A DNA stretch of 64,000 nt, from the NCBI RefSeq assembly GCF_030818695.1, contig NZ_JAUTAR010000001.1:1730501-1794500 (forward strand), in the 5' to 3' direction. How positions within the stretch are numbered: position 1 is the stretch's first letter; each line of letters starts with the position of its first letter. The position numbers and the translations under genes were made by a program. Below, piece by piece: positions 1 to 9,881 of this stretch. The notes under the pieces were generated by a model that did not search any database, was not told the origin of the DNA, and saw only the letters and a program-made list of their open reading frames with translations. Source of the DNA: Chryseobacterium sp. SORGH_AS_0447 (lineage in GTDB: Bacteria > Bacteroidota > Bacteroidia > Flavobacteriales > Weeksellaceae).

Positions 1-241
1 CCGTCCAGGATCCGGCGATCTGTGCGGGCCAGACGTTAATGGTTACAGAATCTTTCTTGGCAAAAATACTGTCCCGCATTTTTAATAATGACTGGTATTC
101 GGATTCTTTCTGGGCAAATGCCTTTTCTTTTTCCAGCAACTGCTGTTCTCTCGCTGTAAGATCATTTTCCTTTTTTCTGTTGTCGCAGCTTATTAAAAAG
201 AATACAATGGCAAGTAAAGCAAATAGTGTGTTTTTTTTCAT
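1..241 (-). CDS. Lipoprotein, 5' part only (runs off the window start)
   Basis: This open frame starts at an ATG at 239-241 and runs off the left edge, so only about 80 N-terminal residues are visible. It opens with MKKN, a hydrophobic stretch and a lipobox ending in LISC, so it should be a lipoprotein with the mature end at Cys19. After the signal comes a charged heptad-like region rich in Glu, Gln and Lys (about residues 22-55), which looks like a short coiled coil, then a segment containing VTINVWPAQIAGSWT. I do not recognise the family. The downstream part is missing, so no function is offered. The plus-strand frame at 39-269 overlapping it is a shadow. Confidence 0.7.
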   Translation of the reverse strand, partial: MKKNTLFALLAIVFFLISCDNRKKENDLTAREQQLLEKEKAFAQKESEYQSLLKMRDSIFAKKDSVTINVWPAQIAGSWT

Positions 242-335
242 ATTGAATAGCTTGGTTTACACAAGATAAGAAAAAATGTGCAGAAATTAAAACTTTCCAC
301 TTTATAAAAGGCTTGTAAATAAAACCTTCGTAGGA

Positions 336-1257
336 TTAAATTTTCTGTTTTTTAAACATTTGTCTGTTGTAATTGATGATGAAAACACCGAGAATAATCA
401 GTACCGCCGCAATAATAAATTTAGCAGAGATTTCTTCATTCAGGATCAGCCAGCTCAAAAGAGATAGAGATAATGGTATTGATGTAGGCCAGAATAGAAA
501 CCTGTACCGGAGAAACTTTCGTTAATGCATAATGATACGCAAAAAATGCCGCTACCGAACCAAACAGGGCTAAGTAAAGCATTGCGGAAACACTTTTCAG
601 AGACCAGTTTTCAAAATTATAATCTTCCGTAAACATAAAGGCAAATATGATCTGGATAATTCCGGCAAAAGCAAACTGATAAAAAAGGTTCAGTGAAATA
701 TTGCTGCTTTGGATATTCATTTTTTTTGTGAAAATAGTTCCCGAAGCCCAGCCCAGAATTCCACAGAATAAGAGGAAAATGCCGAAGCGGTATTCCGGAT
801 TGGCCAGATCCCGGATCCCGTCCCAAAAGATAAAGGTAATCCCGCTGAAGCACAGCATAACCCCGATGAATGCCTTGAGGGTAAACTTTTGCAGGCTCAA
901 TGCAACACTTCCTAGAAATACGATAATAGGAGAGGTGGCACTGATCAGCGAAGTAAGGCTGCTGGTAATGGTTTCTTCCGCGACGGTAGTCAATCCGTTA
1001 GCGATGATCAGCATCAGTGAGGCGAAAACAAGCTGATAGCTCAGGTTTTTCCAGCCAATCCACTTAAACTGTCTGCGGTATAAAAGAATCATCATCATGA
1101 TAACAGCGGCCAGGAACTGCCTGATTCCTGCAACAAACCACGCCGGGATCGTTTCTACGGCGACCCGGATCGACAGGAATGTGGTTCCCCACACAATGGC
1201 AACGGTAAGGACGGCGAGGGTAAGCTTGTAATCTTTCAAAACAATGGTATTTTGCAA
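336..1257 (-). pseudogene. EamA/DMT-family transporter, frameshifted near the C-terminus
   Basis: The product is a drug/metabolite transporter of the EamA (RhaT-like) family, with about ten predicted membrane helices in two repeats. The N-terminus carries the family's IVWGTTFLS motif. The reading frame continues normally to AYINTIIS at about residue 260 and then stops at 436. The expected family ending (SWLILNEEISAKF, a last helix, then a basic tail) is present in another frame down to a TAA at 336-338. Removing one base from the T run (minus strand) at about 457-460 restores one protein of about 306 residues. The start is a TTG at 1255-1257, because an in-frame stop lies four codons upstream and no ATG is available. 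This is either a real frameshift or a sequencing error. The substrate is unknown. Confidence 0.8.
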
Positions 1258-1357
1258 AAATATTTAAATTAAAAAATATTCAGTGGGTTTACAGTACCCG
1301 GATTTCAGGATAACAGAACAAGTTTTACGCCTTTTTGGAAGAACCTTATTAATTTTT

Positions 1358-1365
1358 TATCTTTG
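1358..1365 (+). promoter_or_regulatory. -7 promoter box of purE
   Basis: TATCTTTG matches the Bacteroidota TAnnTTTG -7 element exactly. A TTG at 1335-1337, 20 bases upstream, fits the -33 element. Transcription would start about 14 bases before the purE ATG. Confidence 0.7.
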
Positions 1366-1385
1366 GGCATCTAATAAATTGAAGA

Positions 1386-1889
1386 ATGGTAGGAATTATA
1401 ATGGGAAGTCAGAGCGACTTGCCGATCATGGAACAGGCGGCCAACTTTTTAAAATCACTGGATATTCCGTATGAGCTGACGGTGGTTTCAGCGCACCGGA
1501 CTCCTGAAAGAATGTTCGATTACGCGAAAACGGCTAAAGAAAGAGGCCTGAAAGTAATTGTGGCCGGCGCAGGCGGTGCCGCTCACCTTCCGGGAATGGT
1601 GGCCAGCTGTACCACATTACCGGTGATCGGTGTTCCGATTTTATCAAGCAACTCCATAGACGGATGGGATTCCGTACTTTCTATTCTACAGATGCCGGGT
1701 GGCATTCCGGTGGCTACCGTAGCCTTAAACGGTGCTTTAAATGCAGGGATTTTAGCAGCAAAGATTATTGCCACTTCCGATGAGCAGGTAGCTGAAAACC
1801 TTCAGAAATATCAGGATGCGTTAAAAGATAAGGTTTTGGGAACGGTAGATGATATCAAAGCAAAACATCCCAACCATTTTGATCAGTAA
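1386..1889 (+). CDS. purE: N5-carboxyaminoimidazole ribonucleotide mutase PurE
   Basis: PurE converts N5-CAIR to CAIR in de novo purine synthesis and works as a cytosolic octamer. The 167-residue length fits class I PurE. The signature GSQSDLPIM is at residues 7-15, the conserved SAHRTPE at about 35-41, and the glycine-rich GAGGAAHLPGM loop at about 60-70. The nested frame from 1283 has no family support. The ATG at 1386 lies about 20 bases behind a good -7 box and is the natural start. No purK is adjacent in this window. The gene ends in a strong hairpin shared with the converging gene. Confidence 0.96.
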   Translation: MVGIIMGSQSDLPIMEQAANFLKSLDIPYELTVVSAHRTPERMFDYAKTAKERGLKVIVAGAGGAAHLPGMVASCTTLPVIGVPILSSNSIDGWDSVLSILQMPGGIPVATVALNGALNAGILAAKIIATSDEQVAENLQKYQDALKDKVLGTVDDIKAKHPNHFDQ

Positions 1890-1910
1890 TTTTTTTAATT
1901 GAATGATAGA

Positions 1911-1943
1911 AACCGGGGCTCACGAAATTCGTGATCCCCGGTT
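1911..1943. terminator. Bidirectional intrinsic terminator
   Basis: A hairpin with arms AACCGGGG and CCCCGGTT and an inner CACGAA/TTCGTG pairing is flanked by A/T-rich runs on both sides. It separates purE from the converging BspA-like gene. Confidence 0.8.
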
Positions 1944-1948
1944 ATTTT

Positions 1949-3622
1949 TTATTTTTTGATGAATTTAAAATTTTGGATATTTTTATCGGAAATTAGACTA
2001 AGGATATAGTTCCCTGAAACCAGATTGCGGATATCGACTTTACTGTCATTTAGCATCCCTCTTGAAACCGTCCTTCCGCTCGGGTTGAAGATCACAAACT
2101 TTTTTGCCTCGCTGTTCCTCACAAAGATAAAATCGGTGGCAGGGTTCGGATAGATGCCGGTGTTGTCCTCAGCCTTTACGTCCGAAACTCCTAAAACAGA
2201 TTGGCATTCTTTATCATAAATGTCGCCGGCGATGTTCCAGTTTTTAGAAGTAATCAGATAGTTCCTTGCATTTACTGCTGCAGGATGGGCATAGACTAGT
2301 GGTGCTACAGATGACAGGAAAATATTGTTGGGGGTAGCAGAATTCTGGCTCCAGCCTACCAAGGTTCGGTCGTAATTCTGGCAGTTCAGCCCCGAATTTC
2401 CTAACATGCCACTTGCATTGGTCAGACTGCCTAAATTCCAATTGCCCAAATTCTGGTTGAATTGAAAGGCATTGGAAAACATTCCCTGCATTGCAATAAC
2501 GTTCGACGTATTCCAGCCGCCGATGTCTTGATTAAAAACCTTCGCATTCATAAACATATAGTCCATCCGGACTACTTTGGAAGTATTCCAGCCGCCCAGG
2601 TTCTGATTAAATTGTTCCGCACCGGAAAACATGCTGTTCATACGAACCACTTCGGAAGTATTCCAATTTGAGATATCCTGGTTAAAAGCCTTTGCATTTA
2701 AAAACATATTATTCATTTCTGCTACTTTAGCAGTATTCCAGTTTCCGATGGGCTGATTGAAAACCTTAGCGTCACAAAACATAAATTCCATATCCGTTAC
2801 ATTGGAGACATTCCAGTTTCCGATCGGTTGATTAAAAACTTTTGCGTTGTGGAACATTGCGGTCATTTCCGTTACTTTGGAAGTATTCCAGTTTCCGATC
2901 GGCTGGTTAAAATTATGGGCCATCAGGAACATAACAGCCATGCTCGTTACATTGCCGGTTTGCCAGTTTCCGACAGGCTGGTTGAAAATAGTGCATCCGT
3001 TGAAAAGTGCGGTGAAATTTGTTACATTGGAAGTATCCCAGGTATTAATTGTCGGGTTTCCGAGCAAAGAAGGACAGTTCATAAACATATAAGACATGTC
3101 GGTTACCTCCGATAGGTCCGGAATATCCGTGGCAAGCAGGTCTAAAGTATGACAGGCTGTAAATGCATACTGCATGGATGACCATTTGATATTGCCCCAT
3201 TGATTGATTGCAATGATTTTTGAACTGTCCCCAGTAAGATATGAAGTAAATGGTAACGTAACAATATCTCTAAAATGGATCCTATGAAAATTGCCGTTTC
3301 CGTTGCTTACCTTTACAGTATAAGTGGCATCGGCGGGATTGGGATTGAGAGGTGTCCCGAAATCCAGTAAAACCTGGTATACTGAAGTTACTCCGGTGAG
3401 GGTTGCCTGATGAGCAGGATACCCCACTTCTTCCCATTGGATGGTATAATTCGTGCCCTGAAAGGGCGCCCAGACCTGGGTATCCGATGAAGGAAAAGGA
3501 GGGTAGTTAAGAACAGGATTCTGAATATTACCAGGTTTCCAGGTGGTGATGAATTCGTTTTGGGCTTTTGTAATTTGAATAAATACAATAAATAAAAGCA
3601 GCGTTATTAGTTTTTTAAACAT
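1949..3622 (-). CDS. BspA-family repeat surface protein with type IX sorting domain
   Basis: This is a secreted protein of about 557 residues counted from the second ATG at 3622. That start gives a clean signal peptide (MFKKLITLLLFIVFIQITKA); the longer frame from 3649 puts charged residues before it. The centre, roughly residues 180-430, holds about ten copies of a 24-25 residue unit of the form W-N-T-S-x-V-x-x-M-x-x-M-F-x-x-A, with FNQ.IG.WN after it. That is the DUF285/BspA-like repeat. The last 75 or so residues (GIYPNPATDFIFVRN, GNYILSL, ending FKFIKK) match the type A C-terminal sorting domain, so it should be exported by the type IX system encoded nearby and anchored or released at the cell surface. 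Adhesion is a family guess only. Confidence 0.9.
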   Translation of the reverse strand: MFKKLITLLLFIVFIQITKAQNEFITTWKPGNIQNPVLNYPPFPSSDTQVWAPFQGTNYTIQWEEVGYPAHQATLTGVTSVYQVLLDFGTPLNPNPADATYTVKVSNGNGNFHRIHFRDIVTLPFTSYLTGDSSKIIAINQWGNIKWSSMQYAFTACHTLDLLATDIPDLSEVTDMSYMFMNCPSLLGNPTINTWDTSNVTNFTALFNGCTIFNQPVGNWQTGNVTSMAVMFLMAHNFNQPIGNWNTSKVTEMTAMFHNAKVFNQPIGNWNVSNVTDMEFMFCDAKVFNQPIGNWNTAKVAEMNNMFLNAKAFNQDISNWNTSEVVRMNSMFSGAEQFNQNLGGWNTSKVVRMDYMFMNAKVFNQDIGGWNTSNVIAMQGMFSNAFQFNQNLGNWNLGSLTNASGMLGNSGLNCQNYDRTLVGWSQNSATPNNIFLSSVAPLVYAHPAAVNARNYLITSKNWNIAGDIYDKECQSVLGVSDVKAEDNTGIYPNPATDFIFVRNSEAKKFVIFNPSGRTVSRGMLNDSKVDIRNLVSGNYILSLISDKNIQNFKFIKK

Positions 3623-3743
3623 ATCAATATTTTGTGATTTAAGTTTCACAAAAGTAATGAAATATTTAAAATTATTAATTATTTTATAATTTTAGATGGA
3701 AAATATTAATTTAAATAATTAATTAGGGAAATATATTAATAAA

Positions 3744-3766
3744 AAACTCTCCAAAGCGGAGAGTTT
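3744..3766 (-). terminator. Intrinsic terminator of the YiaA-like gene
   Basis: The stem AAACTCTCC/GGAGAGTTT with a five-base loop is followed on the minus strand by a T run. Confidence 0.75.
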
Positions 3767-3772
3767 CGTTTT

Positions 3773-4165
3773 TTATTCCTGAAGCATATTGTCCCGGGTG
3801 TTTTTCTGTACCGCGATGGCCCCGAAAAGCGCCAGTAAAAAGGCAAATCCGTAGAATCCTTTTTCACTGGGAAGAATGGTGGCATTCCACAGCCCGATTG
3901 CCAATAGTACAATAGAAGAAAGAGTGGCAAACCAGCAGATCCCGTAATAGATATCCGTTACTTTGATGTTTTCCAGCCGGTCTCTTACGGCTTTCTGTAA
4001 AGATACTACTGCAAAAAGCCCGTACAGCAGGATGGTAAAGTAATATCCTTTCTCATTAAGCTGCATTTCAGCTCTTGCCAGTCCTACAATAAAGCCGATC
4101 ATTCCGGCTCCTAAAGCGATCCATGATGCCGCGACAAACGCGGTTGATACATTTTGCTTTTTCAT
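3773..4165 (-). CDS. YiaA/YiaB-family inner-membrane protein
   Basis: This 130-residue protein has four predicted membrane helices in two pairs (about residues 10-30, 40-60, 75-95 and 103-120). Each pair has the sequence pattern of the YiaAB two-helix domain, including the repeated EKGYYFTILLYGLFAV and EKGFYGFAFLLALFG segments. It is therefore an internal duplication within the inner membrane. The biochemical role of the family is not known. It appears monocistronic, with its own terminator. Confidence 0.85.
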   Translation of the reverse strand: MKKQNVSTAFVAASWIALGAGMIGFIVGLARAEMQLNEKGYYFTILLYGLFAVVSLQKAVRDRLENIKVTDIYYGICWFATLSSIVLLAIGLWNATILPSEKGFYGFAFLLALFGAIAVQKNTRDNMLQE

Positions 4166-4212
4166 GTTTAATGTTTTTGTTAAGATGCCAAAGATATTAA
4201 TTTAAATTAAAT

Positions 4213-4645
4213 ATGAACACCAACTGGAATTTTTGCATTTTATTGTGTGGAAGGGTGTGGTCAATAGTGAATGGTCAATTCGCTTCGCTTGTCAATTTTG
4301 TATTGATAGAAGATTCACAATTCACTTGCGTAGCAAAATTCACGATTCACTTTGTACCGTCAATAGTCAATCATCTTCGCTTATCAATTTGTGAGGGATG
4401 TAAAAGTCAATGATAAATTGAATCAAAAGGACAACTGCTAAATCCTTTACCGAAAAATTCCACTCCTCTGGAGGGGTGACAAAAATTCTTTGAATTTTTG
4501 ACGGGGTGGTTGACAACAGCATGGTTTAAAAGGTGAATGGTGAATAGTCAATCGCTTCGCTCGTCAATTTGCATTGGTATAAAATTGACCATTCACTTGC
4601 GAAGCAAAATTCACCATTCACCTGCTCCGGCAGAATTGCCCCAAT
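4213..4645. repeat. Noncoding repeat cluster (families A and B)
   Basis: This gap holds family A units, built from GTGAATGGTCAATCGCTTCG and the inverse arm ending GCGAAGCAAAATTCACCATT, at about 4250-4370 and 4530-4625. Between them, about 4402-4530, is one family B unit with CCACTCCTCTGGAGGGGTGA and TTTTTGACGGGGTGGTT. The open frames called here are low-complexity shadows of the repeats. Confidence 0.75.
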
Positions 4646-4652
4646 AAAAAAA

Positions 4653-4671
4653 CTCCCCAATCAATGGGGAG
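4653..4671 (-). terminator. Intrinsic terminator of ahcY
   Basis: The stem CTCCCC/GGGGAG is followed on the minus strand by seven T residues, 20 bases after the ahcY stop. Confidence 0.8.
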
Positions 4672-4691
4672 CCTTTATTTTTGCTAGAAGC

Positions 4692-6005
4692 TTAGTATCT
4701 GTAATATTCAGGTTTGAACGGACCTTCTACATTTACTCCGATATAATCGGCTTGTTCCTGAGAAAGGGTTTCCAGTTCTACGCTTAATTTCTTAAGGTGA
4801 AGGGCAGCTACTTTTTCATCAAGATGCTTAGGAAGCATGTATACTTCATTTCCGTATGCTTCAGAATTATTCCAAAGTTCGATCTGAGCCAGAGTCTGGT
4901 TAGAGAAAGAATTGGACATTACGAAAGACGGGTGGCCTGTCGCACATCCTAGGTTTACCAATCTACCTTCTGCAAGGATGATCACTTCTTTTCCTTCGAT
5001 GGTATAGATATCAACCTGCGGTTTTACCTCAGATTTTGTAGAACCGTAGTTTCCGTTTAACCAGGCCATATCGATTTCGTTATCGAAGTGTCCGATGTTA
5101 CATACAATCGCTTTGTCTTTCATTTTAAGGAAATGTTCTCCTCTTACGATGTTGAAGTTACCGGTAGTTGTGATGATGATATCCGCGTTATCCACTACGG
5201 TATCCAATCTTTTCACTTCATAACCGTCCATCGCTGCCTGAAGTGCACAGATCGGGTCGATTTCAGTTACCGTAACGATAGAACCTGCTCCTCTGAAAGA
5301 GGCCGCTGTTCCTTTACCTACGTCTCCGTATCCGCAAACAACCACTCTTTTTCCGGCAAGCATGACGTCAGTTGCTCTTCTTACCGCATCTACGGCAGAT
5401 TCTTTACATCCGTATTTGTTGTCGAATTTAGACTTGGTTACCGAATCGTTAACGTTGATAGCAGGCATTACCAAAGTTCCGTTCTTCATTCTTTCGTATA
5501 GTCGGTGTACTCCGGTTGTGGTTTCTTCAGAAAGTCCTTTGATATCTTTTGTTAATTCAGGGTATTTATCGAAAACCATATTGGTTAAATCACCACCGTC
5601 ATCAAGGATCATGTTCAATGGCTTTCTGTCTTCCCCGAAGAATAAAGTCTGCTCGATACACCAGTCGAATTCCTCTTCGTTAAGACCTTTCCATGCATAA
5701 ACAGGAATTCCTGCAGCAGCAATAGCAGCAGCAGCGTGATCCTGGGTAGAGAAAATATTACAAGAAGACCAGGTAACTTCAGCACCTAAAGCCACCAATG
5801 TTTCGATAAGTACAGCAGTCTGGATTGTCATGTGAAGACATCCTGCGATTCTTGCACCTTTCAACGGCTGAGACGGTCCGTATTCTTCACGGATAGCCAT
5901 CAAGCCCGGCATTTCAGCTTCTGCAAGGGTAATTTCTTTTCTTCCCCATTCTGCAAGGGCGATATCCTTAACTTTATAAGGAATGTATTGTGTTGTCGTA
6001 CTCAT
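4692..6005 (-). CDS. ahcY: Adenosylhomocysteinase (S-adenosyl-L-homocysteine hydrolase)
   Basis: AhcY reversibly splits S-adenosylhomocysteine into adenosine and homocysteine, relieving product inhibition of methyltransferases in the cytosol. The 437-residue length is normal for a bacterial enzyme. Visible hallmarks are [16 protein letters not shown] (residues 55-70), the substrate-site segment [20 protein letters not shown] (181-200), the NAD-binding [10 protein letters not shown] (223-232), and the C-terminal [10 protein letters not shown] ending. The gene stands alone with its own promoter (TAATTTTG at 6044-6051) and terminator. Confidence 0.97.
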   Translation of the reverse strand: MSTTTQYIPYKVKDIALAEWGRKEITLAEAEMPGLMAIREEYGPSQPLKGARIAGCLHMTIQTAVLIETLVALGAEVTWSSCNIFSTQDHAAAAIAAAGIPVYAWKGLNEEEFDWCIEQTLFFGEDRKPLNMILDDGGDLTNMVFDKYPELTKDIKGLSEETTTGVHRLYERMKNGTLVMPAINVNDSVTKSKFDNKYGCKESAVDAVRRATDVMLAGKRVVVCGYGDVGKGTAASFRGAGSIVTVTEIDPICALQAAMDGYEVKRLDTVVDNADIIITTTGNFNIVRGEHFLKMKDKAIVCNIGHFDNEIDMAWLNGNYGSTKSEVKPQVDIYTIEGKEVIILAEGRLVNLGCATGHPSFVMSNSFSNQTLAQIELWNNSEAYGNEVYMLPKHLDEKVAALHLKKLSVELETLSQEQADYIGVNVEGPFKPEYYRY

Positions 6006-6043
6006 ATGTAATGAATAAATTTAAATTCAACGATAATAAGCTG

Positions 6044-6051
6044 CAAAATTA
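6044..6051 (-). promoter_or_regulatory. -7 promoter box of ahcY
   Basis: On the minus strand this reads TAATTTTG, an exact TAnnTTTG match about 40 bases before the ahcY ATG. Confidence 0.6.
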
Positions 6052-6191
6052 CAACTAATAATTAAGATAAAAAAACATTGATATGCTTTGAATTAGCTAA
6101 ACTGATTTATAACAGGAATTGTAAAAAGCAGATCCTTAAGATCAAATTAATTCCTAATAAAACTGTGAGGCGCCTGCCGGAAATTTTTCAC

Positions 6192-6199
6192 TATTTTTG
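6192..6199 (+). promoter_or_regulatory. -7 promoter box of the phosphopantetheinyl transferase gene
   Basis: TATTTTTG matches TAnnTTTG and ends 18 bases before the ATG at 6218. The longer frame beginning with TTG at 6197 would start inside this box, which argues for the ATG start. Confidence 0.6.
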
Positions 6200-6217
6200 T
6201 CGGATAAATCCAAACCC

Positions 6218-6832
6218 ATGCCTCTTTACCGCGATTTTTCCGATGATAATGCCACTATTCTTGTATGGAAGTACGATGAATCTGAAGAACTGGATATTCA
6301 TAAGCTATTGGAACCTGAAAATGCCGATAAAGTAAAAGATTACCATCCGAAGAAACTCCAGGAGGTTTTGATGGTGCGTAAATTATTAAAAGGCTTAAAG
6401 CCCAATTCCAAGATTTTATATAAGGAAAGAGAGCCGTTTTTATCTCCGAAAGATGCGGAAATTTCGATTACCCATTCTTTTCCGTTTGCGGCAATTGCCA
6501 TTTCAAAAAACAAAATCGGGATCGATATTGAAAAATTCAATCCTAAAATTTTAAGGGTTATCGATAAGTTTACCTACGAAGAGGAGCGGGGATTTATTCC
6601 TTTTGATAATGAAGTCACATTTTATACGATCATCTGGAGTGTAAAGGAAAGCATGTACAAAATCCATCATTCCAAGCACTGGTCGCTGAAAAAGCATTAC
6701 GAAGTAAAGCCGTTTGAACTGAAGCATCTTCACCAGATCAAATGCAGGGTTTACGATGATCAGATTTCAGATGAATTAAAAGCAAGGGTCGAATTTTTCG
6801 ACGATTACTGCTTTACGATTGTTGAGGAATAG
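6218..6832 (+). CDS. 4'-phosphopantetheinyl transferase superfamily protein
   Basis: The enzyme class moves the phosphopantetheine arm of coenzyme A onto carrier proteins. From the ATG at 6218 the product is 204 residues. Two family motifs are clear: IGIDIEKFNPKI (the Mg-binding GxDxE type) at about residue 100, and WSVKESMYKIHH (the WxxKEAxxK motif) at about 147-158. An upstream TTG frame exists but would place the start within the -7 box. The 3' end overlaps the end of the converging FUSC gene by 20 bases. Whether it serves fatty-acid, pigment or siderophore carrier proteins cannot be told from the neighbours. Confidence 0.88.
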   Translation: MPLYRDFSDDNATILVWKYDESEELDIHKLLEPENADKVKDYHPKKLQEVLMVRKLLKGLKPNSKILYKEREPFLSPKDAEISITHSFPFAAIAISKNKIGIDIEKFNPKILRVIDKFTYEEERGFIPFDNEVTFYTIIWSVKESMYKIHHSKHWSLKKHYEVKPFELKHLHQIKCRVYDDQISDELKARVEFFDDYCFTIVEE

Positions 6833-9099
6833 GTTGTACCGGTTCCTGCTTTTCGTGGGATTCGTTTTTGTAGGTTTCAATAACCTTGCGTTGTTCTTTG
6901 GCGACATCAAAGATCAGTTCCAGCACATCATGAATATTTTTAAGCTCGGTAAGCCTTGAGATTTTATCGGGATCCCGGAGATCGTACGATTCATTCTCGG
7001 TAAGCTCAGCTTTTCTTTTAAGGATGAGGTCGTCCAGCGACGAATCTTCGGGTTCGATACGGCTTTCCATATTCAGGGTATCCGTGATTTTTTCGCCGTT
7101 CAGAAGATTGGAGACTTTCTGCATTTCCGCTTCAATTTTCCGGCTCCAGCCTTCCGCATCGATCTCAGGATATTTTTCATTGTCCTTTACGTATTGCGAG
7201 AGGGAAGCGGTATAAGCAGTGATCAGATGCGAGGTCGCCACAAACTGATGTACGACCTCCAGTTTTTTCTGCTGGTTTTTAGGATCGGAAATCATCCGCT
7301 GGAAGTTATCGGAAAGGTTGGCCAGGGAAATAATCGCGTTTTTCCGTTTTACCTTATAATCTTCAACATTAAAACCTTCACCGATAAATTTTGAGATCAC
7401 GCTTTGGAAATAGATGAGGTTGGCCTCTGCCGATTTTTTCATTAAATCCAGATTCTGGGTGTGTTCCCAAACCGGCAGTACAACATAGGCAACCAGCGAA
7501 GTAATGATAGCGGCAATAATGGTATCTACAATCCTGTCCCTGAAAATAATATCGACATTTCCGGGACTGAGGAAATTAAAGCTTACAAATACATAAATCG
7601 TCATGAACAGGACCGCCCAGAAATACCTTCCTTTTAAAAAGCTGAAACACATAATCATGCTTAGAAGAAGCATGGTGAACAGGATTTCATTAATGCGGAT
7701 ATAATGCAGAATCCCATAGGCAATCACGGCTCCCGCAATTGTGCCGTAAAGACGCAGCAGGTTCCGCTGTTTGGTAATGGAGTAGGCGGGCTTCAGGATC
7801 GCAACGGTAGTAATGAGGATCCAGTAGGTATGACCGATCCCGATAAACTGGAACAGCGAAAATAAATAACCCAACAGTAAAGCAATGGTAATTCTCAGCG
7901 CATGGCGGAAATGAGACGATGAAAGGGATATGTTGTTTTTTAAAACTTTAAAATTCAGCTTTTCTTCATTCGGCATAAACTTTCTCAGGTCCAGACCTGT
8001 CGAAAGACTTTTGGCAAGCTTTACGTTTTGTGAGAATACCTTGTAGATCTCATCAATTTCTTTGGTGATTTCATTAATGCGCATCAGGATCTGCCGCAGG
8101 ACCATAAAATTCTCAAAATTATCCGGCGAAATATTTTTGTTCCTGAAATCAAAATAGTTATGATTCAGGGTCTGTAGCTCTGCATTAAGATCAAACATCG
8201 GTTTTGCCCGGGTTCCGATCTGAAGCGAGATGCCGATGTTGGTAATTTCTTCCGCCAGCAGGTTCAGGTAATCGTGGATGTTTACCAGAACGGTGGTATC
8301 GCCGAAACTCTTTTGAAGCTTTTCGTAATCACTTTCGGAAGTCATCAGCTTTTCGTGAAGGTCCATGGAATTCAGCAGCATCAGCATGAGCAGGCGGCTG
8401 GTTGTAGTAGATTCATTAACGATGACACGGGTTTTGAAAACCGTTTCACGTGTTTCTTCCTGTAAATTTTTGATTTCGATCTGCTTGGCGATTACCTGGG
8501 TCGTCAGTTTGTTGAAGTCCGGGTTTTTCTGGTAATAATTTGCTTTTATTTTCAGAAATTCCGCGAGCTGTAGATAATTTTCACCGATCATTTGGCTGGC
8601 CAGCTTATAAGGCTGAATAGTAGTAACGATTAAAAAGATCAGTAAAAACCAGGTGCAGCCGGAAGCAAAGATCAGCAGGCTTTTTAGGATATTGGTTCCC
8701 GTAAGATGCCCGTCGATAAAGATCGCAAGAACTACCAGCGATAAAGAGCCGACGGCAGCCAGCCGCTGACCGTAAACGCCGATCAGTGAAAAGAACATCC
8801 CGAAAATAATGATCTCGGCAAAAACGAGAATTTTGATGTGCATCACCAAGCTGGCAATCAGGGCGACAAAGACAAAGCAGACAATCGCAAACGTCAGCGC
8901 GTTTCTTCTCCGGATGAAAGGCCCCGGCTGATCGGTAAGAGCGACAAAGCTGGTTCCGAGCGGGGAAAAGAAAATACTCTTTCAGGATTCCGAAGTGGGC
9001 AAGAACGACGCACGGCAGAACAGTGGCCAGTGTAATCCTGATGGCAGAATATACATATTGGCTGGTTACAAACTTTTTGAGTTCCGCGGAGTAGTTCAT
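6813..9099 (-). pseudogene. FUSC-family membrane protein, frameshifted near the N-terminus
   Basis: The full protein would be about 761 residues with two clusters of membrane helices separated by a long cytoplasmic part, the layout of the FUSC/YccS-like family (possible aromatic-acid or peptide exporters). The ATG frame starts at 9099 with MNYSAELKKFVTSQYVYSA and is fine to EYFLFP at about residue 45. It then diverges, while the expected continuation LGTSFVALTDQPGPFIRRRN lies in the frame that stays open to 6813. Removing one G from the GGGG at 8962-8965 (plus strand) joins them, and the total length is 3n+1, as expected for a one-base insertion. This is either decay or a sequencing error. 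Its promoter box ends four bases before the ATG. Confidence 0.85.
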
Positions 9100-9103
9100 G
9101 CTG

Positions 9104-9111
9104 CAAAAATA
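9104..9111 (-). promoter_or_regulatory. -7 promoter box of the FUSC gene, four bases from the ATG
   Basis: The minus strand reads TATTTTTG, then CAGC, then the ATG. Transcription would begin at or beside the start codon, so the mRNA may be leaderless. Confidence 0.6.
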
Positions 9112-9369
9112 AGGGTTACATGTGAATTATTGATTTATAAATAGTGAATTTTCTCCTGCAGGCATCTGATGTCTTAATTTAAATATACAGGTACCGGACT
9201 GAGAAATCATTATCAAATTTTAAACCATGATCCCGGTTTGAGGGTTTGGGCGTAAGAGGGTTTGATTGTTTTCGAAAAGAGTGGTAGGATGAATCTGTCT
9301 TCGCTAGATAAAAAGGATGATCAATTGGAAGCGGGAAGTTGGAAGTTTTATCTTTTTTGTTGAACATGT

Positions 9370-9800
9370 GGCTGCTGCCCTAGCCCGGATCGCAGTGGTT
9401 ACCCCGGAGTGGGGGCTGGAAAGTTTGGGAGTGAATGGGTTTGGCGGCGGAGCGCAAGGATTGCGTTGGCGCGAGGAGTAGTAGCGGAGAGCCGGATTAA
9501 GCTCCTAAAAATTGAATGGGGAAGGGTGAATTTCGCTCTGCGAGTGAATGGTGAATTTTAATTATATTGAAAATTGACCAGCGCAGCGGATTGGCCATTC
9601 ACCTTTAAAGCCATGCTGTTGTAAACCACCCCGTCAAAAATTATTTCATAATTTTCGCCACCCCTCCGGAGGAATGGAATTTTCGGTTAAGGGTTTAGAT
9701 GCTGTTCTTTTGATTTTCCGTAAATCTTAGTCCATCTGAAAAAATTGACGAGCGAAGCAGATTGACTATTGACAAGCATAGCGGATTGACCATTCGCCAG
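9370..9800. repeat. Noncoding repeat cluster (families C, A and inverted B)
   Basis: A family C unit lies at about 9379-9510 (TAGCCCGGAT, a middle with GCGCAAGGATTGCG, then AGCCGGATTAAGCTCCT). Family A fragments follow at about 9515-9605. A family B unit in the opposite direction lies at about 9601-9740 (AACCACCCCGTCAAAAATT, then CCCCTCCGGAGG). More family A pieces run to 9800. No protein frame here is credible. Confidence 0.7.
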
Positions 9801-9824
9801 AAGAAATTGACCATTGCCTCAAAC

Positions 9825-9858
9825 AAAACAGGCTGTCTCACATGAGGCAGCCTGTTTT
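9825..9858 (-). terminator. Intrinsic terminator of the porU-porV unit
   Basis: A long hairpin with arms AAAACAGGCTG and CAGCCTGTTTT and an inner CTCA/TGAG pairing lies just past the porV stop. Confidence 0.8.
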
Positions 9859-9881
9859 GTTATCAACTTAAAGTTGTATTT

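Noticed and set aside
4213..4787. Plus-strand reading frames of 66 and 72 codons
   Set aside because: They lie in repeats or opposite to ahcY and have no family pattern, start context or codon bias.
6197..6217. Longer N-terminus of the phosphopantetheinyl transferase from a TTG
   Set aside because: The TTG is part of the -7 promoter box, so it would not be transcribed.
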